Below, piece by piece: positions 9,337 through 17,945 of a DNA stretch of 64,000 nt. Positions within the stretch are counted from its first letter, which is position 1. The number at the start of each line of letters is the position of its first letter. The notes under the pieces are model-generated. The model saw only the letters and a program-made list of their open reading frames with translations. It was not told the origin of the DNA and did not search any database. The position numbers and the translations under genes are program-made. Source of the DNA: Bacteroidota bacterium (GTDB lineage: Bacteria > Bacteroidota > Bacteroidia > JAHEXY01); NCBI GenBank assembly GCA_023251875.1, contig JAHEXY010000009.1, forward strand, positions 183,516-247,515. Direction: 5' to 3'.

Positions 9337-10497
9337 ATGAGAAATATCCCCTTCGGAAAACCTATTATTGGCAAAGAAGAAAAAGATGCAATAGCACGTG
9401 TGCTTGAAGGTACAACCTTTGTACACGGTCCTTTGGCACATGAATTTGAGCATGACTTTGCAGCCTATACAAAAGCTCCTTATGCTGTTTCTGTTTCTTC
9501 TTGTACGGCAGGTTTACATCTAGCGTATTTTTATTTAGGCTTAAAAGCAGGTGATGAAGTAATAGTTCCAGCACAAACACATGTTGCCACTGCACATGCT
9601 GTTGAATTTTGTGGAGCTAAACCTGTATTTGTAGATGCCGAAAGAAATACCGGCAATATTGATATTGATCAAATAGAAGCAGCCATTACACCAAGAACAA
9701 AAGCCATTTCGATAGTTCATTTTTTGGGTATGCCGGTTGATATGGATAAAATAAATGCAATTGCAAAAAAACACAATTTATTTGTAGTGGAAGATTGTGC
9801 ATTGGCAATTGGCACGTATTATAATGGAATTCATGCCGGCTTACATGGAGATTTAGGATGTTATTCTTTTTATCCCGTAAAACACATGACTACCACTGAA
9901 GGAGGAATGGTAATAACCAAACATGAGCAAATTGCTACAAAATTGCAACGTCAAAAAGCATTTGGAGTAGATAGAACTGTGGGAGAGAGAAAAGTTCCGG
10001 GTATTTATGATGTAACCATGCTAGGTTATAATTATAGATTAAATGAGGTGCAGGCTGCAATGGGAATTGAGCAAATAAAACGCTTAGATTCTTTTCTAAC
10101 AACTCGCAAACAAAATTTTGATGCCCTGTATACAGGATTAAAAGAAATTGATGAAATAACTTTATTACAATCTTCAAACGGACAATTTCAAAGCAGCTAT
10201 TATTGTTTAAGCTTGGTGCTTAATACCGAGGTAGCTGATAAACGTTTCGAAATTGTAAAACAATTAAACGAAATGGGAATTGGAACAAGTGTGTATTATC
10301 CAAAACCTGTTCCTCATTTACAATACTACAAAGAGAAATATGGATTTACTGAAAATTCTTATCCTAATGCCTCTTGGATTAGTTATAATTCTATTGCACT
10401 TTCTGTTGCACCACATCTTAATTTAGAAGACATGCAATACATGGTAAATGAAGTAAAAAATGCAATTGTTAAAGTGAAAAAATTAGTATATGCTTAA
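9337..10497 (+). CDS. DegT/DnrJ/EryC1/StrS sugar aminotransferase
   Basis: This 386-aa PLP-dependent aminotransferase of the sugar class carries the cofactor lysine at K182 in SFYPVKHMTTTEGG. The PLP phosphate-binding stretch VSVSSCTAGL is at residues 51-60, and VEDCAL at 151-156 carries the Asp that contacts the pyridine nitrogen. The length is normal. It transfers an amino group, usually from glutamate, to a keto sugar nucleotide. The gene sits between an oxidoreductase that could make the ketone and an SDR epimerase, and it overlaps the SDR start by 8 bases. LegC/SpsC-like function is plausible, but regiochemistry cannot be read from sequence. Confidence 0.9.
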   Translation: MRNIPFGKPIIGKEEKDAIARVLEGTTFVHGPLAHEFEHDFAAYTKAPYAVSVSSCTAGLHLAYFYLGLKAGDEVIVPAQTHVATAHAVEFCGAKPVFVDAERNTGNIDIDQIEAAITPRTKAISIVHFLGMPVDMDKINAIAKKHNLFVVEDCALAIGTYYNGIHAGLHGDLGCYSFYPVKHMTTTEGGMVITKHEQIATKLQRQKAFGVDRTVGERKVPGIYDVTMLGYNYRLNEVQAAMGIEQIKRLDSFLTTRKQNFDALYTGLKEIDEITLLQSSNGQFQSSYYCLSLVLNTEVADKRFEIVKQLNEMGIGTSVYYPKPVPHLQYYKEKYGFTENSYPNASWISYNSIALSVAPHLNLEDMQYMVNEVKNAIVKVKKLVYA

Positions 10498-11506
10498 AGG
10501 AAGAAGAATTGCGCTTATTGGAGGAGCCGGTTTTATAGGCCATAACATGGCTTTAAAACTAAATGAATTAGGAGCAAAAGTATTTATCATTGATAACCTC
10601 GAAGTAAATAATTTTCATAGTATCAAAAAAGATTTTGATAATATTCAAAATGCAAGCTTGTATTTAGAAATTATTCAACAACGCATAGATCTATTGAAAA
10701 AAAACAATATCGATTTAATTGAATTTGACGCAAGAGAATATGTTGGTCTAGGAGACATTATTAAAAACATAAATGTTGATTCAATTATTCAATTGGCGGC
10801 AGTTGCTCATGCAGGCAAAGCCAATAAAGATCCTTTCTCTACATTTGATCACAGTTTACGTACACTCGAAAATGCATTGGATATTTCTCGTAATTACGGT
10901 CAGCACTTTGTTTTCTTTTCTTCTAGTATGGTATATGGTAATTTTATGACTGATGTAGTTACTGAAGAAAGCCTTTGCAATCCATTAGGTATTTATGGAG
11001 CCTTAAAATATGCAGGAGAAAAAATGGTAATTGCCTATAACCAAGTTTTTGATTTGCCTTATACAATCATTCGCCCTTCTGCATTGTATGGAGAACGTTG
11101 TATTAGCCGTAGGGTTGGACAAATATTTATTGAAAATGCCATTAAGGGATTAGAAATTTCTATTAACGGAGATGGCTCTGAACGCCTCGATTTTACTTAC
11201 ATAAATGATTTAGTAAATGGCGTTGTTTGTGTTTTAACAAATAACAATTCAAAAAACCAAACTTTTAATATTACTTATGGCCAATCAAGATCTATTAGTG
11301 AAATGGCCGATATATTAAAAGAACATTTTCCGGATGTGAAATTTAAATATTTACCCAAAGATAAATTAATGCCAGATCGCGGTACGTTATCTGTAGAAAA
11401 AGCGAAAAATTTAATTGGTTATCAGCCATCTTTTCCAATAGAAAAAGGCTTTGTAAATTATATTGAATGGTATAGAGAAATGTATAAATCGCTTGAGCTA
11501 GCTTAA
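10490..11506 (+). CDS. Extended SDR, NAD-dependent sugar epimerase family
   Basis: This 338-aa protein has the nucleotide-binding GGAGFIG at residues 11-17, SSSMVYG at 144-150 and the catalytic Y169xxxK173. It belongs to the extended short-chain dehydrogenases that act on nucleotide sugars. The Asp-Glu pair that 4,6-dehydratases carry in their S/T-D-E-V/L-YG motif is absent (here SSSMVYG). An epimerase or reductase is therefore more likely than a LegB/PseB-type dehydratase. It is translationally coupled to the aminotransferase upstream (8-base overlap) and the GNAT gene downstream (2-base gap). Confidence 0.87.
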   Translation: MLKGRRIALIGGAGFIGHNMALKLNELGAKVFIIDNLEVNNFHSIKKDFDNIQNASLYLEIIQQRIDLLKKNNIDLIEFDAREYVGLGDIIKNINVDSIIQLAAVAHAGKANKDPFSTFDHSLRTLENALDISRNYGQHFVFFSSSMVYGNFMTDVVTEESLCNPLGIYGALKYAGEKMVIAYNQVFDLPYTIIRPSALYGERCISRRVGQIFIENAIKGLEISINGDGSERLDFTYINDLVNGVVCVLTNNNSKNQTFNITYGQSRSISEMADILKEHFPDVKFKYLPKDKLMPDRGTLSVEKAKNLIGYQPSFPIEKGFVNYIEWYREMYKSLELA

Positions 11507-11508
11507 AA

Positions 11509-12243
11509 ATGCAATCTAACTCTAACTTGGTTTATGATCAATGGCTCTCTCAAATTTGCGATAAGAGCGTATATAAATTAAATATAGATGATCAGTTTAT
11601 TAATACCATTAACGATACTTCTACTTTAGAACACAAAAATCTAAAACAAATTCTTGCTCAAAAAGTTTTTGTTTTTGCCAAAATAGATACTTCTAAAATT
11701 TCACATATCCATTTTGCTGAATCATTAGGTTTGCGATTGATGGATACCAATGTAACATATGAGAAACATTACGCTACCAACCATATATTCAATAATAATT
11801 GTGAAATACGTTTTGCTGCATCTATTGATGAAGAGCAAACTGTTAATGTAGCTAGAAATTCTTTTGTTTATTCAAGGTTTCATTTAGATCATCAGTTTTC
11901 TAAATCACTTGCCAATGAAATAAAGGCAGAATGGGTTAGAAATTATTTTACAGGTAAACGTGGCAACCAAATGGTATTAGCTATCAAAGACCATAAAGTT
12001 GTTGGCTTTTTACAATTACTTAATCACAAGGATAATTTAATTATCGATCTCATTGCAGTTGATAATAATTATAGAAGAATGGGCATAGCTAATGATATGA
12101 TTGCTTTCGCAGAAAAAAAATTACCACAGTTTAAATTTGTACAAGTAGGAACCCAAATTGCAAATGTTCCTTCTTTAAAATTATATGCCCGAATGGGATT
12201 TTCAATTGTAGGATCAAGCTATGTTTTTCATTATCATAATTAG
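11509..12243 (+). CDS. GNAT family N-acetyltransferase
   Basis: This 244-aa protein has its GNAT fold in the C-terminal half: the acetyl-CoA pyrophosphate loop is NNYRRMGIAN (residues about 186-195), and NVPSLKLYARMGF is the typical closing motif. The N-terminal 100 residues are less conserved. Its place between sugar-amino and NeuB-like genes suggests that it N-acylates the amino sugar made by the DegT enzyme (SpsD/LegH-like role, inference). It lies in a tight operon, 8 bases before the NeuB-like gene. Confidence 0.82.
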   Translation: MQSNSNLVYDQWLSQICDKSVYKLNIDDQFINTINDTSTLEHKNLKQILAQKVFVFAKIDTSKISHIHFAESLGLRLMDTNVTYEKHYATNHIFNNNCEIRFAASIDEEQTVNVARNSFVYSRFHLDHQFSKSLANEIKAEWVRNYFTGKRGNQMVLAIKDHKVVGFLQLLNHKDNLIIDLIAVDNNYRRMGIANDMIAFAEKKLPQFKFVQVGTQIANVPSLKLYARMGFSIVGSSYVFHYHN

Positions 12244-12251
12244 TAGTTAGG

Positions 12252-13262
12252 ATGAAAATAGGAAATAAAGATATAACTAAAGAAGTATTTGTAATTGCAG
12301 AAGTGGGCAATAACCATGAAGGCAGTTATACTCTAGCAGAAGAAATGATTGGATTAGCATCCGGCACAGGAGTTGATGCCGTTAAATTTCAAACTTTTAA
12401 AACAGAATATTTTGTTAGCAAAAAAGAAACGGATCGGTTTAACAGATTAAAATCTTTTGAATTAACAGAACAAGAATTTATAAGACTCAGTGAACATGCT
12501 CAAAAAAGCGGATTGATATTTATTTCTACTCCATTAGATATTGAAAGTGCCAAATTTTTACAAAGCATTGTTACAGCATACAAAATTGCATCATCCGATA
12601 ATAATTTCTATCCTCTTTTAGAAGTAGCAGCCAATACCGGAAAGCCCATTATTTTATCTTCCGGCTTAGCCGATATCGAATTATTAAAAACGTCTAAAAA
12701 CTATATTGAAAATATTTGGAGGAATAATTCTATTCAACAATCAATGGCAATTTTACATTGTGTAACGGCATACCCTGTTCCTACAGATCAAGTAAATTTA
12801 GGAGCCATTACGGCTTTACAAAAAGCATTTAATTGCAGTATCGGATATTCAGATCACACCTTGGGTATTAAAGCTTGTGAACTAGCAGTTGCTTTAGGTG
12901 CGCAAATAATTGAAAAGCATTTTACCATGGATAAAAACTATTCTTCGTTCAGAGATCATCAATTATCTGCTGATCCATCAGAAATGAAACAATTAGTAAA
13001 TTCAATAAAAGAAATTAAAGCAATGATGGGGCAAGGAGAAAAAACAATTCAAGCTGCTGAAAAAAGTTTAGAAACTGCAGTAAGAAGATCCATTGCAGCT
13101 AAAACAAAATTATCTCAAGGTCATACTATTTCATTTAATGATTTAATGTGGATTCGCCCATCAGGAGGATTATCTCCCGGTAAAGAAAATTTATTATTGG
13201 GTAAAACATTAAACCAAGATGTTGAAATGGGAGAATTTCTTACAGAAAATATAATACACTAA
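12252..13262 (+). CDS. NeuB/SpsE-family nonulosonic acid synthase
   Basis: This 336-aa protein has the TIM-barrel core of N-acetylneuraminate synthases: AEVGNNHEGS, DAVKFQTF, STPLDIESAKFL, AYKIASSD, SIGYSDHTLG and IIEKHFTMD. A C-terminal SAF (antifreeze-like) domain is visible near RRSIAAKTKLSQGHTI. The family condenses phosphoenolpyruvate with an N-acyl-mannosamine-type sugar to give a 9-carbon sialic-acid-like sugar. It differs clearly from the second synthase at 33942-34973, so the island has two such enzymes. As last gene of the left operon it is followed by a foldback repeat that probably ends or attenuates transcription. Confidence 0.9.
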   Translation: MKIGNKDITKEVFVIAEVGNNHEGSYTLAEEMIGLASGTGVDAVKFQTFKTEYFVSKKETDRFNRLKSFELTEQEFIRLSEHAQKSGLIFISTPLDIESAKFLQSIVTAYKIASSDNNFYPLLEVAANTGKPIILSSGLADIELLKTSKNYIENIWRNNSIQQSMAILHCVTAYPVPTDQVNLGAITALQKAFNCSIGYSDHTLGIKACELAVALGAQIIEKHFTMDKNYSSFRDHQLSADPSEMKQLVNSIKEIKAMMGQGEKTIQAAEKSLETAVRRSIAAKTKLSQGHTISFNDLMWIRPSGGLSPGKENLLLGKTLNQDVEMGEFLTENIIH

Positions 13263-13290
13263 TGGAATATAAACAACAATTAATTATAAG

Positions 13291-13638
13291 AGCCTGTTTA
13301 AATTTTCTATTTTAGAAATACGGGCTGCGCTCACACTTCGGCTACGCTCAGTCAATGTTGTTTAGTTAAGACCAAACAAGTCTGAAGGACTTGAATTTTA
13401 ATAACCCCCAATAAAATTGGGGGAAAGTAAATCTAGATTAAAGCAACCCTGAAAGGGTTGAATATACTAGAAGTTCAACCCTTTCAGGGTTGTAAAACAG
13501 GAGCTTGCTTTTCCTCTGGTTACACCAGAGGTTATTAAAATTCAAGCCCTTCAGGCTTAACTAAACGACACTGAGCGTAGTAGAAGACTCATAAAAGAGG
13601 GGCACTAAAAACTTTTTTTACTAAAATTTAAACAGTCT
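13291..13638. repeat. Long nested foldback (palindromic) element
   Basis: The 380-base gap before the first asnB is almost entirely one nested inverted repeat. Outer arms AGCCTGTTTAAATTTT (13291-13306) and AAAATTTAAACAGTCT (13623-13638) match at 15 of 16 positions. Further in, CTACGCTCAGT pairs with ACTGAGCGTAG. A segment ending TGAATTTTAATAAC pairs with GTTATTAAAATTCA. At the centre CAACCCTGAAAGGGTTG is itself palindromic and is repeated in inverse. No reading frame of note exists. It looks like a non-autonomous foldback element. Its right end stops 4 bases before the asnB ATG, so it supplies that gene's whole leader. Confidence 0.75.
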
Positions 13639-13642
13639 CTAA

Positions 13643-15466
13643 ATGTGCGGCATTGCAGGATATATTGGTAAGAAAATAATTTCAGAGCATGCGATTTTTC
13701 ATACGCTCGAACGTATGAAAAATCGTGGACCTGATAATCAATCGTACATTCAATTTGAAGATGCAGGAAATCAGATTTATTTATTACATGCCCGTTTAAG
13801 TATTATTGATCTAGAAGCAAGATCGAACCAGCCGTTTACTATTGGTGACTACACGGTTATTTATAATGGAGAAATATACAACTATATAGAGCTACGTGAA
13901 AAACTAGAAAAAGAAAATATTCGATTTTATACAAAATCAGATACTGAAGTCCTTTTGCAGTATTATATCAAGTATGGAGAAAGTTGTGTTGATCATTTTA
14001 ATGGCATGTGGAGCTTTGCTATTTATAATAAAAAGGAACACAATCTTTTTATTTCAAGAGATCGTTTTGCAGAAAAGCCCCTTTATTACTACCAAACATC
14101 AGATGGCTTTTATTTTGGATCGGAAATAAAATTTCTTCAATCATTATCTGAAAATAAGTTTACAGTAAACTATAATCATCTCCTTCGTTATCTTATTAAC
14201 GGATACAAATCTCTCTATAAACAATCTTGTACTTATTATAATGAAGCTCAAGAATTGCCTTACGCAAGCAATTTAATAATCTCGGCATCTCTTCAAAAAA
14301 ATAGTTGGCGCTATTGGCATCCTGAAAAAGATGTACAAATAAAAAAAATGAGCATGCAAGAAGCCATTGAAGGCACACGTCATCATCTTATCGAAAGCAT
14401 GAAGCTTAGGTTAAGATCTGATGTTCCTCTTGCATTCTGTTTAAGTGGAGGTGTTGACTCCTCTGCTTTAGCGTCTATTGCCGCTAAAGTTTTTAATTAT
14501 GATGTAGCTACTTTCTCTATTATTGATAGCGATGAAAGGTATAACGAGTACGATAATATTGCTGCTACCGTAAATGATTTAGGATGTAAAAATACCATGA
14601 TACATCTTGATACCACCAATACTTTTGAAAAATTAAAAAATCTTATTGCCTATCACGATTCCCCCATTGCTACAATTACCTATTTTGTTCATTCTTTTAT
14701 TTCAGAAAAAATTAGCAATAGCGGCTATAAAGTTGCTTTTTCAGGTACATCTGCTGATGAGCTTTTTACCGGATATTATGATCATTTCAATCTCTTTTTA
14801 TATGAAGTGCGCAATCATCCCAATTACCAACACCATTTAAGTGATTGGAAAAAATATACCGGCACATATGTTCGCAATCCTTATTTCAAAAATCCGGAAT
14901 TGTATTTTACCAACCCTGATTTTAGAGATCATATCTATATGGGTAATGATGAATTTTCATCTTACTTAAAAAAGTCGTTTAGCGAATCGTTTTTTGAAGA
15001 AAAATTTACCAACTCATCTTTACTTCGTAATCGCATGCTTAATGAATTATTTCATGAAGCTACGCCACTTATATTGCACGAAGATGATTTAAACTCCATG
15101 AAATATTCAATAGAAAACAGAAGTCCATATTTAGATACAAACTTATTTCGTTTTGCTTATTCAATTCCAACTGAGTATTTAATTAATGATGGCTTTGCCA
15201 AGCATATTTTACGTGAATCAGTAAAAGGAATTTTAAATGATCAAGTTCGTTTAGACAGACAAAAAAAAGGCTTTAATGCATCCATAACTTCTATTATTAA
15301 TTTCAATGATAAAAACACGAGAGATTATTTATTGAGTGAAAGTCCGATTTTTGATATACTCAACAAATCAAAAATAGAAGAAGCTGTAAGTAAAACAGAA
15401 TTCCCCAATAGCTTCAGCAAGTTTTTATTTAACTTCGTAAGCGCAAAAATGTTTTTAGAACAGTAG
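13643..15466 (+). CDS. Asparagine synthase (glutamine-hydrolysing) family protein
   Basis: This 607-aa protein begins MCGIAGYIG, so Cys2 becomes the N-terminal nucleophile of the glutaminase domain (residues about 1-200). The synthetase domain has the pyrophosphate loop SGGVDSS at residue 268. Both halves look intact and the length is normal for AsnB. In glycan clusters such enzymes usually amidate a sugar carboxylate or supply ammonia to a sugar amidotransferase rather than making asparagine; that role is inferred from the neighbouring N-acetyl-sugar amidotransferase. The start directly follows a foldback repeat and has no Shine-Dalgarno sequence. Confidence 0.9.
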   Translation: MCGIAGYIGKKIISEHAIFHTLERMKNRGPDNQSYIQFEDAGNQIYLLHARLSIIDLEARSNQPFTIGDYTVIYNGEIYNYIELREKLEKENIRFYTKSDTEVLLQYYIKYGESCVDHFNGMWSFAIYNKKEHNLFISRDRFAEKPLYYYQTSDGFYFGSEIKFLQSLSENKFTVNYNHLLRYLINGYKSLYKQSCTYYNEAQELPYASNLIISASLQKNSWRYWHPEKDVQIKKMSMQEAIEGTRHHLIESMKLRLRSDVPLAFCLSGGVDSSALASIAAKVFNYDVATFSIIDSDERYNEYDNIAATVNDLGCKNTMIHLDTTNTFEKLKNLIAYHDSPIATITYFVHSFISEKISNSGYKVAFSGTSADELFTGYYDHFNLFLYEVRNHPNYQHHLSDWKKYTGTYVRNPYFKNPELYFTNPDFRDHIYMGNDEFSSYLKKSFSESFFEEKFTNSSLLRNRMLNELFHEATPLILHEDDLNSMKYSIENRSPYLDTNLFRFAYSIPTEYLINDGFAKHILRESVKGILNDQVRLDRQKKGFNASITSIINFNDKNTRDYLLSESPIFDILNKSKIEEAVSKTEFPNSFSKFLFNFVSAKMFLEQ

Positions 15467-15496
15467 GTAATCGCTTTCTAAAAATTGTTATTTGTG

Positions 15497-15527
15497 TCCC
15501 TCTCTTTGAGAGGGATTAAGGGAGAGG
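15497..15527. repeat. Dispersed CCCTCTC/GAGAGGG hairpin repeat, copy 1
   Basis: A TCCCTCTC-TTT-GAGAGGGA hairpin is followed by TTAAGGGAGAGG. The same sequence family recurs at 43747-43777 and 44503-44534. It lies in the spacer after the first asnB and could weakly terminate transcription. Confidence 0.6.
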
Positions 15528-15585
15528 AAGTGAAAAATATAATTTTCAGAAGGCTGAAATAAATTTTGATAATACTAAGTAATTA

Positions 15586-16728
15586 ATGAAGTGGTGTAAA
15601 AAATGTGTGTTACCGGATACCCGTCCTAATTTAGTAATTGGAGACGATGGTATTTGTATTGCATGTAATAGCAGTCATGAAAAAGTTCATGATATTAATT
15701 GGAGCGAAAGAGAAATTTTATTTCAAAAGGTTGTTGAAAATGCTAAAAAAAATAGCACCGGATACGATTGCCTAATTCCTGTTAGTGGGGGGAAAGACAG
15801 CACATGGCAAGTTGTTAAATGCCTTGAATATGGTTTAAATCCCCTTACCGTTACTTGGAAAACTCCTGCACGAACCGAAGTTGGTTCACAGAACTTACAA
15901 AATTTAATTAATCTGGGCGTTGATCATATCGATTATCAAATAAGTCCAAAGGTTGAAAATAAATTCATGTATGAAGCTTTGGTTAAATATGGTTCAACTG
16001 CCATACCCATGCACATGGCCATATTCAATATTCCTCCCAAAATTGCACACCGTTTTGATATTCCTTTAATTATTTGGGGAGAAAACTCTGCATTTGAATA
16101 CGGCAATAATGAAGAAGCTACTACAGGCTTTAAATTAAGTGCCGAATGGTTACGAAAATATGGCGTTACGCATGGCACTACTGCACAAGATTGGATATCG
16201 GATACACTTAGCAAAAAAGAACTTACTCCTTATTTTGGTCCAACACAAAATGAATTGGAACAAAAAGAAGTAAATGCCATTTTTTTAGGTTACTATTTTA
16301 ATTGGGATCCGGAAGTAACACAAAAAGTAGCTACAGAACATGGTTTTAAAGCTTCTCTTACAGGCCCTAAAACCGGTTTATACAATTATGCTGATATTGA
16401 TGATGATTTTATTTCCATTCATCATTACATCAAATGGTATAAGTTTGGATTTACCCGTTTGTTCGACAATCTTTCGTTAGAAATAAGAAATAAAAGGCTA
16501 ACAAGAGAACAAGCCATTGAAATTATTAAAAATGTTGGAGATCAAACCCCACATGAAGATATCGAGAAACTTTGCTCATTTTTGTCTATTACAAAAAGTC
16601 ATTTTTTTGAAGTAATAGAAAAATTTAGAAACAAAAATATTTGGTATAAAGACGGGAATAACTGGAAAATGAAAGAGTTTATTATTGAAGATTGGAATTG
16701 GGAATATAACAAATCTCTTATTGTATGA
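15586..16728 (+). CDS. N-acetyl sugar amidotransferase (WbpG/PseA family)
   Basis: This 380-aa protein begins with a zinc-type CxxC...CxxC module (WCKKC, then CIAC). It then carries the PP-loop ATPase motif SGGKDS at residues 67-72. This is the WbpG/PseA family, which turns an acetamido group of a sugar into an acetamidino group with ATP and ammonia. Known relatives act on nonulosonic acids or 2,3-diamino uronic acids. No HisH/HisF-type partner is seen nearby, so the AsnB upstream may supply ammonia (inference). The last codon overlaps the next gene (ATGA), showing coupling to the small unknown protein. Confidence 0.88.
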   Translation: MKWCKKCVLPDTRPNLVIGDDGICIACNSSHEKVHDINWSEREILFQKVVENAKKNSTGYDCLIPVSGGKDSTWQVVKCLEYGLNPLTVTWKTPARTEVGSQNLQNLINLGVDHIDYQISPKVENKFMYEALVKYGSTAIPMHMAIFNIPPKIAHRFDIPLIIWGENSAFEYGNNEEATTGFKLSAEWLRKYGVTHGTTAQDWISDTLSKKELTPYFGPTQNELEQKEVNAIFLGYYFNWDPEVTQKVATEHGFKASLTGPKTGLYNYADIDDDFISIHHYIKWYKFGFTRLFDNLSLEIRNKRLTREQAIEIIKNVGDQTPHEDIEKLCSFLSITKSHFFEVIEKFRNKNIWYKDGNNWKMKEFIIEDWNWEYNKSLIV

Positions 16729-17108
16729 AAATAGAAATTAAGAATCCTCCCAGAACATTTAACGTTGGTCCGGCAGGTCATATTCAAATGAAAGATTGTG
16801 CCAGTATAGAACTGGAGCCCGAAGAGCAAATTACATTAAGAACAGATTCAGGTACTGAATATGATATAGCTAAAAAAAGTTTTGGTTATTATGCTACTCC
16901 ATCACTTAATGGAAGGCTATTGCAATTTGGCCTAAGGGCTGTATTAGTAAAAAGTCCGGGTAGCAGATATTATATACTATTTGTTGAAAAAGGAAAAGAG
17001 AGTGATTTTTTTACATATATAAAAAAGGAAAACCAGAAAATTATAAGCTGGCTCGATAGTGACGAGGTATTACAAAATCTTGAAAAACAATTAAAGGATC
17101 TTATTTAA
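16725..17108 (+). CDS. Unknown small protein, family shared with 27001-27378
   Basis: I do not recognise this 127-aa protein. It has no signal peptide or membrane segment. Conserved points, judged against its paralog at 27001-27378, are NPPR near the start, LEPxEQxT, GxEYDxxK, then G-Y/F-YATPS followed by NxRLL and LRxVLVK, a central VEKGKE and a C-terminal WLDxDEVLxxLEK helix. The pair agrees over nearly the full length, at roughly 45 percent by eye. It is translationally coupled (ATGA overlap) to the sugar amidotransferase and abuts the following methyltransferase with no gap, so a role in the same sugar modification is likely (inference). The mixed beta then amphipathic-helix pattern suggests a small soluble binding or scaffold protein. 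Confidence 0.85.
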   Translation: MKIEIKNPPRTFNVGPAGHIQMKDCASIELEPEEQITLRTDSGTEYDIAKKSFGYYATPSLNGRLLQFGLRAVLVKSPGSRYYILFVEKGKESDFFTYIKKENQKIISWLDSDEVLQNLEKQLKDLI

Positions 17109-17936
17109 ATGGGTAGTTTTAGTGTTCGTCAATGTATATGTGGAAATTCAGTATCCTTTACTAAAATATTCCATTATAAAGCGCCTCCCAAAGGAGAAAT
17201 TGTTTTTGATTTTAGTTCAAAATTAAAATACGATAGAGAAATCGTTCAATGTACAATATGCAATCATTTTTTGTCGTGGCATGATATGGATATGTCGTCA
17301 CTTTATAGTAGTGATTATGTTAGTTCTACTTATGGTACAGAGGGAATAAAAAAAACATATGATAAAATTAATGCCCTTCCTATTGAAAGATCAGATAATA
17401 TGGGAAGAGTAAATACTATTGTAAATTTTTCAAAAAAATATTTTTCAAACTTAATTTCAAAACCCAGCATATTAGATGTAGGCTCCGGACTTTGTGTGTT
17501 TCTATATAGAATGAAACAAGAAGGTTGGGAGTGTACTGCCCTTGATCCGGATGCACGTACAGTAGAACATGCAAAAGCAACTGTAGGTGTAAATGCAATT
17601 CAAGCTGATTTTTTTCAATTGTCTAAACAAATTGAAAAATTTAATGTAATTAGTTTCAATAAAGTATTGGAGCACGTAAAGGATCCAGTTTTTATGCTAA
17701 AACATGCAAAACAATATTTAGCAGATAGTGGATTTATATATATTGAATTGCCTGATGGTGAAATGGCGGCTAAAGATGGGGAGGGGAGAGAAGAATTTTT
17801 TATTGATCATATACACGTATTCAGCGCATCTTCATTAGCTTTGTTGGTGCAAAAAGCAGGTTATAAGCTAATGCATTTTGAAAGATTACAAGAACCCAGT
17901 ACTAAATATACATTAAGAGCCTTTATTAAACCTTAA
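17109..17936 (+). CDS. Class I SAM methyltransferase with N-terminal zinc-finger
   Basis: This 275-aa protein has an N-terminal CxC...CxxC cluster (CICG near residue 10, CTIC near 55), a probable zinc site. The SAM-binding motif ILDVGSGLCVFLYRM follows (residues about 118-132), with the acidic SAM-ribose residue in ALDPD. This architecture is common in sugar C- or O-methyltransferases of surface-glycan and antibiotic clusters. It is the first of three consecutive methyltransferase genes. Substrate unknown. Confidence 0.83.
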   Translation: MGSFSVRQCICGNSVSFTKIFHYKAPPKGEIVFDFSSKLKYDREIVQCTICNHFLSWHDMDMSSLYSSDYVSSTYGTEGIKKTYDKINALPIERSDNMGRVNTIVNFSKKYFSNLISKPSILDVGSGLCVFLYRMKQEGWECTALDPDARTVEHAKATVGVNAIQADFFQLSKQIEKFNVISFNKVLEHVKDPVFMLKHAKQYLADSGFIYIELPDGEMAAKDGEGREEFFIDHIHVFSASSLALLVQKAGYKLMHFERLQEPSTKYTLRAFIKP

Positions 17937-17945
17937 CAAAGATTT

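Noticed and set aside
10490..11506. Assignment as LegB/PseB-type 4,6-dehydratase to complete the legionaminic pathway
   Set aside because: The motif is SSSMVYG and lacks the Asp-Glu pair that dehydratases use, so I call it only an SDR epimerase-family protein.
13263..13642. Riboswitch upstream of asnB
   Set aside because: The structure is a simple nested inverted repeat with REP-type cores, and I see no known aptamer elements.
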